A stretch of 35,229 bases of DNA, taken from positions 1 through 35,229 of the forward strand of contig NZ_BCVQ01000039.1 of NCBI RefSeq assembly GCF_001591825.1. Reading direction: 5' to 3'. The notes under the pieces are model-generated. The model searched no databases, was not told where the DNA came from, and was given only the letters and a program-made list of their open reading frames with translations. Shown piece by piece: positions 1 to 9,625 of this stretch. How positions within the stretch are numbered: the first letter of the stretch is position 1; every line of letters begins with the position of its first letter. Source of the DNA: Rossellomorea vietnamensis NBRC 101237 (GTDB lineage Bacteria > Bacillota > Bacilli > Bacillales > Bacillaceae_B). Made by a program: the position numbers and the translations under genes.

Positions 1-100
1 TTTTTTTATTAATAATCAAGGTCTACTCCTAAAAGTTATTTTCAATTTTCTGAGTCTCATTTGTTTCATTATCTGGTACTTTTCCCAAGTTATTGATAAG

Positions 101-118
101 TGATTGTTAGAATAATCA
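101..118. promoter_or_regulatory. Imperfect palindrome over the glv -35 (possible operator)
   Basis: An 18-bp imperfect inverted repeat, TGATTgTTagAAtAATCA, in which 14 of 18 positions are symmetric. It overlaps the -35 of the promoter at 104-132. Its position suits a regulator site, most simply for the RpiR-family protein encoded third in this operon. That assignment is inference; an A+T-rich sequence can give such symmetry by chance. Confidence 0.35.
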
Positions 119-132
119 TGCAGCTCTATAAT
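104..132 (+). promoter_or_regulatory. SigA-type promoter of the alpha-glucoside PTS operon
   Basis: A -35 box TTGTTA (104-109) is separated by exactly 17 bp from a consensus -10 TATAAT (127-132), predicting a start near position 139, about 45 nt before the EIICB gene. This is the best-looking vegetative promoter in the window, and no upstream gene is visible that would read into it. Confidence 0.65.
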
Positions 133-140
133 TGCTCTAG

Positions 141-154
141 AGATAGCGCTTTCT
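141..154. promoter_or_regulatory. cre-like catabolite repression box
   Basis: AGATAGCGCTTTCT fits the CcpA consensus TGWNANCGNTNWCA except at the two outermost positions, and it is itself nearly palindromic. It begins about 2 bp downstream of the predicted transcription start, where CcpA sites commonly repress sugar operons. Binding is inferred, not shown. Confidence 0.5.
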
Positions 155-183
155 TATAAAAACTAAAAAGAAGTTGATTCATT

Positions 184-1764
184 ATGATGCAGAAATTGCA
201 GCGATTTGGTGGAGCCATGTTTATTCCAGTAATGATTATGCCGGCTATGGGATTGTTACTAGGTCTCAGTAACACTTTATTAAATGAGCAAATGGTCGGA
301 AGTATTGCTGCTAAAGGTACCATTTGGTATGCATTTTGGAAATTAATTTTTGATGGGAGTTACGTTGTATTTCAAAATATTCCCCTTTTATTTGTTATCG
401 GTTTACCTATTGGTTTAGCAAAGAAATCAAAGAGCAGGGCTGCATTGGAAGCTTTCGTTATTTATATGTTTTTTAATGTATTTATCAACTCATTACTATC
501 TACATCTGGTTCAACTTTTGGGGTGGATTTCTCTAAGGATGTAGGCGGATATAGCGGATTAGCAAGTATAGCAGGTATTAAAACGCTTGATACGAGTATG
601 GTTGGTGCATTAATTATTGCAGGAATTACTATCTGGCTTCATGAACGCTTTTATGATAAAAAATTGCCAGACCTTTTAGCAATTTTCCAAGGAAGTGCCT
701 TGGTCACGATAGTAGGATTCTTAGTTATGATACCAGTAGCACTTTTAACTTGTCTTGTCTGGCCACATATTCAAGAATGGATTTTTTCACTTCAAGGGCT
801 ATTAAAAACATCTGGAGCTATAGGTGTAGGGCTTTACAGTTTTCTAGAAAGAATTCTGATTCCAACTGGTTTACACCATTTTATCTGGCAGCCCTTTGCT
901 TATGGACCAGCTGCAGTAAATGGGGGACTTCTAGCTTATTGGTTTTCTCATGTAGCAGAGTTTGCAAATTCGACTAAATCAATGACAGAGTTGTTTCCTC
1001 AGGGTGGTTTTACCTTGTTTGGGAATTCCAAAGTATTTGGATGCTTGGGCATAGCAATTGCACTTATCATTACAAGTAGACCAGAGAAAAGAAAACAAAC
1101 AATTGGATTAATTTTACCTGTTGCATTTACTGCAGTAATTACAGGGATAACAGAACCAATAGAGTTTACATTCTTGTTTATTGCTCCTTATTTATTTTTA
1201 ATTCATGCTATTTTGGCTGGTTTAATGACTGCAATTATGTATGCCTTTGGTGTTTCAGGTAACTTTATATACGGCTTACTTGATTTCTCAATCACTTGGG
1301 CAAGTACATGGCAAAATCACTGGGCAACTTGGCTGCTTCAAATAGGTATTGGTTTAGGATTTACCGTTATCTATGTTGTTTTATTTAGATATCTAATTAT
1401 TAAGTTTAATATTTTGACGCCAGGCAGGGAGTCTGATGATGTAGAAAGCAAGTTATTTACGAAAGCAGATTACAAAGAGAAGAAATTAGGAAATACAGGT
1501 GGAAGCAGTTCTTTTGAACAATTAGCTGAATACTTTTTAGCAGATTTAGGTGGCGCTGCAAATATTCAAGATATTACAAACTGTGCAACGAGATTACGTG
1601 TTACAGTAAAAGATCCTGAAAAACTAGAAAGTGAACAAGTTTTTAGAAAACATGGAGCACATGGCTTAGTTCGAAATAAACAAGCGATCCAAGTAATAGT
1701 TGGACTATCAGTTGGTCAAGTTCGAGATAAAATGGAAGAAAAGATTAAAAGTGTTCGAAAGTAA
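184..1764 (+). CDS. glvC: Alpha-glucoside (maltose)-specific PTS EIICB permease
   Basis: Takes up and phosphorylates an alpha-glucoside such as maltose across the membrane. The 526-residue protein opens MMQKLQRFGGAMF and closely resembles Bacillus subtilis MalP/GlvC in length and sequence. Residues 1 to about 415 are the hydrophobic EIIC domain, with the conserved LERILIPTGLHHF and GITEPIEFTFLF blocks. A linker leads to the C-terminal EIIB domain, whose phosphorylation-site cysteine is Cys467 in NCATRLRV. No EIIA domain is fused; a separate EIIA gene closes the operon. The ribosome site is weak (AAGAAG, 9-12 nt upstream), but the start matches the family start. Substrate could be another alpha-disaccharide; the neighbouring GH4 enzyme supports maltose-like sugars. 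Confidence 0.92.
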   Translation: MMQKLQRFGGAMFIPVMIMPAMGLLLGLSNTLLNEQMVGSIAAKGTIWYAFWKLIFDGSYVVFQNIPLLFVIGLPIGLAKKSKSRAALEAFVIYMFFNVFINSLLSTSGSTFGVDFSKDVGGYSGLASIAGIKTLDTSMVGALIIAGITIWLHERFYDKKLPDLLAIFQGSALVTIVGFLVMIPVALLTCLVWPHIQEWIFSLQGLLKTSGAIGVGLYSFLERILIPTGLHHFIWQPFAYGPAAVNGGLLAYWFSHVAEFANSTKSMTELFPQGGFTLFGNSKVFGCLGIAIALIITSRPEKRKQTIGLILPVAFTAVITGITEPIEFTFLFIAPYLFLIHAILAGLMTAIMYAFGVSGNFIYGLLDFSITWASTWQNHWATWLLQIGIGLGFTVIYVVLFRYLIIKFNILTPGRESDDVESKLFTKADYKEKKLGNTGGSSSFEQLAEYFLADLGGAANIQDITNCATRLRVTVKDPEKLESEQVFRKHGAHGLVRNKQAIQVIVGLSVGQVRDKMEEKIKSVRK

Positions 1765-1888
1765 AATAGGATGTAAGAAGGTTAAAGAAATCTCCCAATG
1801 AGTGAAACCTTTCCCATCATCTTTCCAAACTATTACGATGAAGGAAAAATCGCAGTATACTAACCTTAAAGAAATATTTATACACTAA

Positions 1889-3256
<1,368 letters not shown>

Positions 3257-3283
3257 GGAAAAAGGGTTTGCTAAACTAGTAGC

Positions 3284-3306
3284 GGGTATGAGGTGTTTTC
3301 ATACCC
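3284..3306. other. Perfect hairpin between glvA and glvR
   Basis: GGGTATGA (3284-3291) pairs perfectly with TCATACCC (3299-3306) around a 7-nt loop. No T-run follows, so it is not a standard terminator. It could stabilise or define the 3' end of the upstream message, or reduce read-through into the regulator gene. Confidence 0.45.
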
Positions 3307-3340
3307 TGTTGCCTGGTAATTAAGTTAGGAGGATCTCCTT

Positions 3341-4111
3341 GTGAATCTTGAAGAGTTAATTAATAAAAATTATGAGTATTTGAGTGATACTGATTTTACT
3401 ATTGCTAAGTACGTTCTTGCTAATAAAGATAAAATTGGGAACATGGGTATTAATCAGTTAGCTAAAAATAGTTTAGCATCCAAATCATCTGTATTAAGAT
3501 TTGCTCAAAAATTAGGTTTTAGTGGATATAGTGAATTTAAAAACTTTGTAAAATGGGAAAATGCCAGCCCAAATGAGGAACTTAAACCAAATGAATTGTT
3601 TGAACAAGTTCTTTATGATGTCAATAAAACGTTAGACTATTTAAATAGTGTGGACTTTGAACCTATTTATAAAGCAATTGATACTAGCGAAAATATTTAT
3701 GTCATTTCAACAGGAATAGCCCAGAAAAATCAAGCTGCAGAACTGCAACGACTATTCCTACTTATTGGCAAACCCGTTCAAATTATTCCTGCAATGGCCC
3801 ACGCAAATGAATATAGGCTTATAATTGAAAAGTTAACTTCTAAAGATTTAATTATTTTGTTTTCGCTATCCGGTGAAAATCCAAACTTACAAGGGTTACC
3901 TGATATTCCTGCAGTTAAGGGTGCAAAAATGATTTCCCTTACCAATTTTAAAAGTAATTGGTTGTCAGGACATGCTGATTTTAATTTATATGCTTCCAGT
4001 ACGATGAATCCTATTCCGAAAAATTGGTGGGTACGATCTGCCTCTTCCTTTTTTATTGTGGTAGAAGCATTGGCATTTGGATATTTAGATTATATAAATA
4101 GTAAAAGATAG
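3341..4111 (+). CDS. glvR: RpiR/MurR-family transcriptional regulator of the PTS operon
   Basis: DNA-binding sugar-phosphate-responsive regulator, 256 residues, GTG start. An N-terminal RpiR-type helix-turn-helix (about residues 1-75, with the ASKSSVLRFAQKLGFSGY recognition region) precedes a SIS sugar-phosphate-binding domain (about 105-240, with IYVISTG and LFSLSGE). In B. subtilis the GlvR counterpart activates the maltose operon, so this one probably controls its own operon in response to a phosphorylated sugar. The ribosome site AGGAG (3327-3331) is followed at once by its complement CTCCT (3335-3339), an unusual arrangement that could make the site partly self-paired. Only 15 nt separate its stop from the next start. 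Confidence 0.85.
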   Translation: MNLEELINKNYEYLSDTDFTIAKYVLANKDKIGNMGINQLAKNSLASKSSVLRFAQKLGFSGYSEFKNFVKWENASPNEELKPNELFEQVLYDVNKTLDYLNSVDFEPIYKAIDTSENIYVISTGIAQKNQAAELQRLFLLIGKPVQIIPAMAHANEYRLIIEKLTSKDLIILFSLSGENPNLQGLPDIPAVKGAKMISLTNFKSNWLSGHADFNLYASSTMNPIPKNWWVRSASSFFIVVEALAFGYLDYINSKR

Positions 4112-4126
4112 ACATTGAGGTGTGAA

Positions 4127-4618
4127 ATGATGTTTTTTAAGAAGAGTAAAAAAGAAAAAAATATATTCATCCATAGCCCTTTAAAGGGCGAGGTTATTCC
4201 ATTAGGAAGTGTTCCAGATCCCGTTTTTTCCCAGAAAATGATGGGCGAAGGGCTAGCCTTTATTCCAACTAACGGCGAAGTTTTTTCTCCTGTAAATGGG
4301 AAGGTTACACAAGTGTTTCCTACTAAACATGCAATTGGAATGGTAACGGAAGATGGCCTTGAAATGCTATTACATTTAGGACTTGAAACAGTTGAATTAA
4401 AAGGTGAAGGATTTAATATCAAAATTAATGCTGGAGATATAGTTAGTGTTAATGACCACATTGGTACTTTTGATCTTTCCTATATTGAGGAGAAGGGAAA
4501 AGAAATTATTTCAGTCCTTGTTTTCCCGAATTTTGAAGAAAAAATCTCTGAAATGATTCCGTTAAAGTCAGATGAAGTTGAAAGTGGAACGGAAATTGCT
4601 CAATTGATTTTTAAATAA
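4127..4618 (+). CDS. PTS EIIA component, glucose (Crr-like) family
   Basis: Phosphocarrier that takes phosphate from HPr and passes it to the EIIB domain, here most likely to Cys467 of the operon's own EIICB. The 163-residue protein has the two family histidines, His68 (PTKHAIG) and His83 (LLHLGL), His83 being the usual phosphorylation site. The start is taken as ATG 4127 (4130 also possible) because GAGG at 4117-4120 is correctly spaced; an in-frame TTG at 4115 overlaps that site. B. subtilis MalP relies on EIIA domains encoded elsewhere, so a dedicated free EIIA makes this operon self-contained. Confidence 0.88.
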   Translation: MMFFKKSKKEKNIFIHSPLKGEVIPLGSVPDPVFSQKMMGEGLAFIPTNGEVFSPVNGKVTQVFPTKHAIGMVTEDGLEMLLHLGLETVELKGEGFNIKINAGDIVSVNDHIGTFDLSYIEEKGKEIISVLVFPNFEEKISEMIPLKSDEVESGTEIAQLIFK

Positions 4619-4815
4619 CTCAAATTTCATACTTGAAAATCGATTTGTGATGGGGCTCTCAAAAATTTAAGACCCAGCCAAATTCGTAGCTTGAACTGAT
4701 TTTAAAAAGCGAAACGGCCTCCATTCTTGGTAAGGAAGATTCTCATGCCATAGTTGTTATTTATTTTTGACAACCTAATTCTTAGATCAAAAAGTGAATT
4801 TATTAAGTAATAATT

Positions 4816-4850
4816 AGCCTGTATGATACTTCCTTCATTCAGGCTTTTAT
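4816..4850 (+). terminator. Rho-independent terminator of the PTS operon
   Basis: The region 4619-5083 between the PTS operon and the DUF1456 gene holds no convincing gene. Within it, AGCCTGTATG (4816-4825) pairs with CATTCAGGCT (4836-4845) with one T-T mismatch, followed by TTTTAT. A second weaker pairing (GGG..TCT with AGACCC, about 4653-4676) lies nearer the EIIA stop. Confidence 0.65.
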
Positions 4851-5083
4851 TACGTTCCTCGGTTTTACGGCGCTTTCCATTTAGAAAAACAGTGGCGCAA
4901 AACTAAAAATGAAAGATCTAAAATAAATTGTTCTGCAGCCTAGAAGTCTTGTCATTCAGGATACTTATTTGTTTTGTTCAAAAACTCATGCTTTTTGAGA
5001 ATCTTATCTTGCAAGCTTCTTTTTATGCCGTTAAGATGGTAAGCTAATGATTTAGTAAACGCAAAATCTCAGGAGGCATTCAA

Positions 5084-5584
5084 ATGAATATTGATAATAA
5101 CGATATCTTAATTCGATTGCGGTACGCTCTCGATCTTAAAAATACAGAAATGGTAGACATCTTCAACCTTGGTGGAATAGAATTATCAAAAGATGAAGTG
5201 ATGAAAGTGCTGACGAAGTCAATGGATGAAGAAGGGATGAATGAAGGGGACGATCACATCCATTGTGACGATGAGATGTTCGAATCCTTTTTGAATGGTT
5301 TTATCACGTTTAAAAGAGGGAAGCGGGAAGTGAAGCCTGGACAGGCGGAAAGACCGGAATTAACGTATGAACATGTGAATAATCTTCTTTTAAAGAAAGT
5401 GAAGATTGCACTTTCCTTAACCAGTGAGGATATGATTGAAATCCTGGAATTAGCTGACGTACATATCACCAAAGGGGAATTAGGTGCGATTTTTCGAAGA
5501 GAAGGTCATAAAAATTACCGTATATGCGGCGATCGCTACGCGCGGAACTTCTTAAAGGGCTTGGCAATCCGATATAGGGGTTAG
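5084..5584 (+). CDS. DUF1456 (YehS-like) family protein
   Basis: Conserved cytoplasmic protein of unknown function, 166 residues. The sequence shows an internal duplication. Residues about 5-77 and 94-166 each contain a helical unit starting with a VNxLL/NDILIRLR-type segment, then an EMVDIF/DMIEIL helix, and ending in an FLNGF/FLKGL segment. That two-fold repeat is typical of DUF1456. A perfect AGGAGG ribosome site precedes the start. The next gene begins 3 nt after the stop, so the two are almost certainly co-transcribed and perhaps translationally coupled. Confidence 0.85.
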   Translation: MNIDNNDILIRLRYALDLKNTEMVDIFNLGGIELSKDEVMKVLTKSMDEEGMNEGDDHIHCDDEMFESFLNGFITFKRGKREVKPGQAERPELTYEHVNNLLLKKVKIALSLTSEDMIEILELADVHITKGELGAIFRREGHKNYRICGDRYARNFLKGLAIRYRG

Positions 5585-5587
5585 AAG

Positions 5588-6295
5588 ATGAATCATACGT
5601 ATGCAGGAGAGACGATTCAATTTGAACTTAAGTATAAAAACCGTAAATCAATCGGCATTTTCTTAGATAGCTATGGGAATATTGAAGTCCAAGCACCTAA
5701 AGGGACGGATGAAGAATCTGTCATTCGATTGCTTGAGCATCATTGGGATGGGATCCTTCAGAAATCGAAAGAATTGAAGGAGCGTTTAAATGGCCCTCAG
5801 ATGAAGTCCTACCAACATGGAGAACCTTTCCTGTATCTCGGAAAAAGCTTCCCCATTGAAGTTCTTCATACCCCTGACATCACGAAAGACTCTGTCACTT
5901 TTAGCGGGGATACGCTAAAAATCCAGGTCAGAGAGCTTGAAGATGAACGGATAAAGCAGGCGTTGAAACGTTTTTACTATAAGAGGTGCAAATCCTTGGT
6001 AGAGAGCAGCATTGCTCATCATCAGCACCATTTTAAGAACAAGCCCCGGTCGGTACGCATCTCGGATAGTCAAAAGACATGGGGGACATGCGACGGTAGA
6101 AGGCAGCTGACTTTTAATTGGAAATTGGCCATGGCCCCACAGGAGGTCATCGACTATGTCGTTGTCCATGAAATGTGCCATATGATCCACCTCAACCACG
6201 ATCGATCTTTCTGGAGGTTGGTTGGGAAGATTGTACCTGATTATAAAGAGAAAGAGAAATGGCTGGCAAGTACAAGTTGGAAGATGACCGTATAG
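5588..6295 (+). CDS. YgjP-type zinc metallopeptidase-like protein (DUF45)
   Basis: Predicted zinc-dependent metallopeptidase of the YgjP/WLM/SprT-like group, 235 residues, cytoplasmic with no signal peptide. The metal-binding motif is HEMCH at residues 194-198, followed five residues later by His204 (HExxHx5H), with the downstream SFWRLV helix typical of YgjP. The N-terminal part is beta-rich with the usual R-K-S-IGIF start. Its true substrate is not known for this family. It is coupled to the DUF1456 gene upstream (3-nt gap), with AGGGG as the ribosome site inside the end of that gene. Confidence 0.85.
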   Translation: MNHTYAGETIQFELKYKNRKSIGIFLDSYGNIEVQAPKGTDEESVIRLLEHHWDGILQKSKELKERLNGPQMKSYQHGEPFLYLGKSFPIEVLHTPDITKDSVTFSGDTLKIQVRELEDERIKQALKRFYYKRCKSLVESSIAHHQHHFKNKPRSVRISDSQKTWGTCDGRRQLTFNWKLAMAPQEVIDYVVVHEMCHMIHLNHDRSFWRLVGKIVPDYKEKEKWLASTSWKMTV

Positions 6296-6331
6296 TGAGT
6301 CATGTCAGCAAGAGATTGGGAGGGATGGAGA

Positions 6332-6532
6332 ATGACGATTGCCAGTTTCCTTATCATTGCCTGGATACTCAGTTGGTTTAAATTTGATCGGCTTTTTATT
6401 CAAGCATGTAAAGAGCTTTACAAAAAAGAAGTGACAAAGGCAACCTATTATTTCACCTTTTTTTGCATTAGAACGATAGGGGACATCACTTTATTTTTTA
6501 ATGGGACTTTTTATGATGTACTAATGAGTTAG
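6332..6532 (+). CDS. Small hydrophobic protein, function unknown
   Basis: A 66-residue protein not recognised as any family. An N-terminal hydrophobic segment (TIASFLIIAWILSWF) looks like a membrane anchor, followed by a basic stretch (KELYKKEVTK) and a second aromatic-rich hydrophobic stretch. ATG 6332 is chosen because GGGAGGGATGGAG lies just upstream; the in-frame ATG at 6302 lacks a ribosome site. It lies 36 nt after the metallopeptidase gene and may share its transcript. It could be a degraded or spurious ORF, so confidence is moderate. Confidence 0.45.
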   Translation: MTIASFLIIAWILSWFKFDRLFIQACKELYKKEVTKATYYFTFFCIRTIGDITLFFNGTFYDVLMS

Positions 6533-6581
6533 GGAAGAGTGTTCAATAAACTAAGTGATATATAGTGAAAGGGTGATGGAA

Positions 6582-6968
6582 GTGTCTGAATCATATGCAA
6601 TGTCCAAAAAAGAAATAGCCGTTTCGTTTCTGGAACGAGTTGCCTCAGGAGATGTTCGGGGAGCGTTTAAGGATTACACAGGAAATGATTTTCGTCATCA
6701 CAACCCTTATTTCCGTGGTGACCCGGATTCGCTCATGATCGCCATGGAAGACAATGCTATTAAAAATCCCGACAAGAGATTTGAAGTGAAACGAGCGATG
6801 GCAGATGAAGAGACAGTAGCGGTTCATTCCTATGTAAGGCAAAACCCCGAGGATGCAGGGGCAGCGGTTGTCCACATTTTTCGATTTGAAAGTGGAAGAA
6901 TCGTAGAATTATGGGACGTAGGTCAACCGATTCCGGAGAATCCTGTGAACGAAAATGGGGTGTTTTAG
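6582..6968 (+). CDS. NTF2-like / SnoaL-like domain protein
   Basis: Small cone-fold (NTF2-like) protein of the kind annotated as polyketide cyclase or nuclear transport factor 2 family; enzymatic role unknown. The typical blocks are FRHHNPYFRGD near the start, VAVHSYVRQ, and VHIFRFESGRIVELWDVGQP near the end. The start is uncertain. GTG 6582 has the best-spaced Shine-Dalgarno (AAAGGGTGAT, 6568-6577), ATG 6576 overlaps it, ATG 6600 gives the start common in homologues, and a longer GTG start at 6555 is also open. A strong terminator follows. Confidence 0.75.
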   Translation: MSESYAMSKKEIAVSFLERVASGDVRGAFKDYTGNDFRHHNPYFRGDPDSLMIAMEDNAIKNPDKRFEVKRAMADEETVAVHSYVRQNPEDAGAAVVHIFRFESGRIVELWDVGQPIPENPVNENGVF

Positions 6969-6998
6969 AACGGGAGAGCAGCATATCTATCTACACAA

Positions 6999-7040
6999 AA
7001 ACCTGCACCACTATGATAAATAGTAGGTGCAGGTTTCAAT
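6999..7040 (+). terminator. Rho-independent terminator after the NTF2-like gene
   Basis: An 11-bp perfect stem, AAACCTGCACC (6999-7009) with GGTGCAGGTTT (7026-7036), extended by ACTA/TAGT in the loop. The trailing sequence is CAATTTGTTATTG. It separates the 5.0-7.0 kb genes from helD. Confidence 0.75.
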
Positions 7041-7070
7041 TTGTTATTGTAAATGTCTTGTGATTATGAT
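7041..7070 (+). promoter_or_regulatory. Putative SigA promoter of helD
   Basis: TTGTTA (7041-7046) and TATGAT (7065-7070) with 18-bp spacing. The predicted start near 7077 gives helD a leader of about 113 nt. The box overlaps the tail of the preceding terminator, a compact arrangement common in Bacillus. An alternative pairing is TTGTAA (7047) with TAAATT (7070). Confidence 0.4.
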
Positions 7071-7091
7071 AAATTAGTACAGAAACACTTT

Positions 7092-7125
7092 TATTGGGGG
7101 TAAAAATATTCATATACCCTCAATA
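7092..7125. other. Hairpin in the helD leader
   Basis: TATTGGGGGTA (7092-7102) pairs with TACCCTCAATA (7115-7125) along 11 bp with one G-U pair in RNA and a 12-nt A+T loop. It sits in the presumed 5' leader, about 65 nt before the start codon. There is no T-run, so it is not an obvious terminator. It may be a transcript-stability or regulatory element. Confidence 0.4.
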
Positions 7126-7189
7126 ATAATTATACAACATAACATCCTCGTTAGTCAACCCTGAATTTTATAGCTGAAGGAGTGCTTAG

Positions 7190-9484
7190 ATGAAATCTGA
7201 AATGAGGCATGAGCAAAAGCGAGTGGACGATGTGATTGATAACATCATGCAACAGATCGAGACCCTGGAAACCGAAACAGGAAGGCGCAAGGAGGAAGTG
7301 GCGGAGACCCGAAATCATTTCTGGGATGAGGTAAAGGTAAACACAGATACCTTCGATGATTTTCTGGAAACCGTTATTGCCTTAAGGCAGCAGGCGCAAT
7401 CGTTAACCGTTTCGGAGAGTGCTCACAAACAGGCACTTAAAAAATTATCGGCTTTGCACAGGATGAAAGGGAAGCCCTACTTCGGACGCATTGATTTCAC
7501 TGAAGAGGGGGAATCCACTGAAAGGGTTTATATCGGGATATCGACCCTGACTGATCAAACAGGTAATGACTTTCTTATTTACGATTGGCGGGCACCGATT
7601 TCAAGTGTTTACTATGATTATCCACCAGGGCAGGCAGAATACACGACCCCGGGGGGCATCATCCGTGGGGTCGTGGAAAGCAAGTGGCAGTATCTCATCA
7701 GGGATGGTGTGATCCAGTCCATGTTCGATACGAGCCTCACGATCGGAGATGAGATTTTACAGGAGGTACTCGGTAAACGAACAGACAATCACATGCATAG
7801 CATTGTCGCTACGATTCAACAGAAGCAGAATCAGATTATCAGGCATGACCAGGGCAGGCTCCTCATTGTTCAAGGAGCAGCTGGGAGTGGGAAAACATCT
7901 GCTGCCCTTCAGCGTATCGCGTACCTATTATATAAATATAGGGAAACCTTGAAAGCAGATCAAATTGTTTTGTTCTCACCTAATTCTATGTTCAACAGTT
8001 ATGTTTCTCAAGTTCTCCCTGAACTTGGGGAAGAAAACATGGAGCAGGTAACTTTCCAGGAGTATTTGGATCACCGATTAAGCATTGAATTCCAGGTAGA
8101 GGGTCCATACCATCAGCTCGAGTACGTGTTGAGGAAAGCAGACAACCGCCAAACGTATGAAACACGTACGGCGAGCATCCAATTCAAGGCATCTACCGAT
8201 TTCTTTGAAGCAATCAAATCATACAGAGAATCCTTAGAGGGTTCAGGGATGAAGTTCAAAGGAATCATGTTCAGGGGAAGGACGATCGTTACGTCTGAAG
8301 AGATCACCGAACGTTTTTATTCATGTGACACATCACTTCGTTTCCATAACAGGCTCGAAAAGCTGACTGAATGGCTAAACATTCAAATCGATCAGGCAGA
8401 GAAAAGAGAACGGGTGGAGCCTTGGGTGGAAGAAGCGATTGAATTGATGAGCAATGAGCAATACCATAAGGCACGTAAGTATTTTAGGAAGAGAAATATC
8501 GCCGATGATTACGAAGTAGAGTATGAAGCGTTGCGAAGATTGGTTGTACTAAAAAAGTTCAAGAAGCTGCGTAAATGGATCAAGACCCTCCAATATGTGG
8601 ATGTAAAAGGGGTTTATCAGCAGCTCTTTTCAGATCCTATGATGATTCGTTCTTTAATGAGTAGGAATACACCCGGGAAATGGGAATGTATATGCCGGTC
8701 GACGTTGAGAATGCTTGACGAAGGGAAACTTTATTACGAAGATGCGACGCCATTCTTACTATTAAAAGAGCTGATCCTCGGTTTCCAAACGAATACATCC
8801 ATTAAGCATGTACTCATCGACGAAGCACAGGATTACTCTCCGTTTCAATTTGAATTCATTAAAAGGCTGTTTCCATCAGCTAAATTGACCGTCCTCGGAG
8901 ATTTTAATCAGGCTATCTTTGCGCATGCAAATGAACATGTTGATTTTAGTAACCTGACAGAATTGTACGGTCCGGATGAAACAAATCAAATTAACCTGAC
9001 CGAGAGCTACCGGTCCACTAAACCAATCATAGATTTTACACGAAGACTGGTTCCCGGTGGGGAACTTATCTCCGCTTTCGAGCGGGATGGAGCAAATCCT
9101 GTCATAACGACAGTCACAGACCATGATGACCTGCATGATCAAATTACCGGAACAATTGAGAAGTGGAAGGCACATGGGTACCATTCAATCGCCGTCATAT
9201 GCAAAACCGCTGAAGAAAGTGAACGTGTATTTGGTTCATTAAACCAAGTCGAGAACCTGAAACTAATGAAAAGCGTCTCCCTCGAATATGAACAAGGCGT
9301 TGTCGTCATACCTGCATACTTAGCCAAAGGAATCGAATTCGACGCCGTTATTATTTACGACGCATCAGCCCAAACATACGATGAAGAAAGTCTACGAAGA
9401 CTATTCTACACCGCATGCACACGAGCCATGCACGAACTAACACTCTACAGCATAGGCAAACCAACCCACTTCATCCAAGTATAA
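7190..9484 (+). CDS. helD: HelD, RNA polymerase recycling motor ATPase (UvrD-like)
   Basis: Superfamily 1 helicase-like ATPase that binds RNA polymerase and releases it from DNA or RNA after termination. The 764-residue length is close to that of B. subtilis HelD. The N-terminal coiled-coil arm (about residues 1-110), rich in E/K/Q heptads, is the part that reaches into the polymerase secondary channel. Walker A is GAAGSGKT at 229-236 and Walker B is DEAQD at 544-548. A long insert lies between the two, and the C-terminal RecA lobe contains NLTESYRST and KGIEFDAVIIYD. The ribosome site is GAAGGAG. It stands alone between two terminators. Confidence 0.93.
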   Translation: MKSEMRHEQKRVDDVIDNIMQQIETLETETGRRKEEVAETRNHFWDEVKVNTDTFDDFLETVIALRQQAQSLTVSESAHKQALKKLSALHRMKGKPYFGRIDFTEEGESTERVYIGISTLTDQTGNDFLIYDWRAPISSVYYDYPPGQAEYTTPGGIIRGVVESKWQYLIRDGVIQSMFDTSLTIGDEILQEVLGKRTDNHMHSIVATIQQKQNQIIRHDQGRLLIVQGAAGSGKTSAALQRIAYLLYKYRETLKADQIVLFSPNSMFNSYVSQVLPELGEENMEQVTFQEYLDHRLSIEFQVEGPYHQLEYVLRKADNRQTYETRTASIQFKASTDFFEAIKSYRESLEGSGMKFKGIMFRGRTIVTSEEITERFYSCDTSLRFHNRLEKLTEWLNIQIDQAEKRERVEPWVEEAIELMSNEQYHKARKYFRKRNIADDYEVEYEALRRLVVLKKFKKLRKWIKTLQYVDVKGVYQQLFSDPMMIRSLMSRNTPGKWECICRSTLRMLDEGKLYYEDATPFLLLKELILGFQTNTSIKHVLIDEAQDYSPFQFEFIKRLFPSAKLTVLGDFNQAIFAHANEHVDFSNLTELYGPDETNQINLTESYRSTKPIIDFTRRLVPGGELISAFERDGANPVITTVTDHDDLHDQITGTIEKWKAHGYHSIAVICKTAEESERVFGSLNQVENLKLMKSVSLEYEQGVVVIPAYLAKGIEFDAVIIYDASAQTYDEESLRRLFYTACTRAMHELTLYSIGKPTHFIQV

Positions 9485-9487
9485 GAT

Positions 9488-9567
9488 GAGGGACGGACCT
9501 ACATTTTTCAGAAAGAATCCCTATACAAAAGGATTTTGCTCTGAAAAGAGAGGTCCGTCCCTCTTTT
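9488..9567. repeat. GGGACGGACC hairpin, copy 1 (long loop, terminator-like)
   Basis: GAGGGACGGACCT (9488-9500) pairs perfectly over 13 bp with AGGTCCGTCCCTC (9551-9563). The 50-nt interior forms further pairs, TTTTCAG/CTGAAAA and AATCC/GGATT, so the whole folds as one long interrupted stem. TTTT follows. It serves as terminator for helD and belongs to the five-copy family described in the findings. Confidence 0.8.
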
Positions 9568-9625
9568 ATGAATATAATGGTAAAATATGACGTGGAATTT
9601 ACTAAGAGGTAGAGGAGTGGATAAG

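Noticed and set aside
4090..4461. 123-residue minus-strand ORF opposite the EIIA gene
   Set aside because: No ribosome site or family; it is the complement of a well-supported coding gene. Other minus-strand shadows (for example 30182-31084 and 25659-25949) were rejected on the same grounds.
4860..4900. Hairpin from the two GGCGC motifs around 4870 and 4896
   Set aside because: The motifs are direct, not inverted, repeats and do not pair.
9587..9625. Upstream ATG for the P-loop kinase
   Set aside because: It lacks a Shine-Dalgarno sequence and lies about 9 nt after TATAAT, that is at the expected transcription start.
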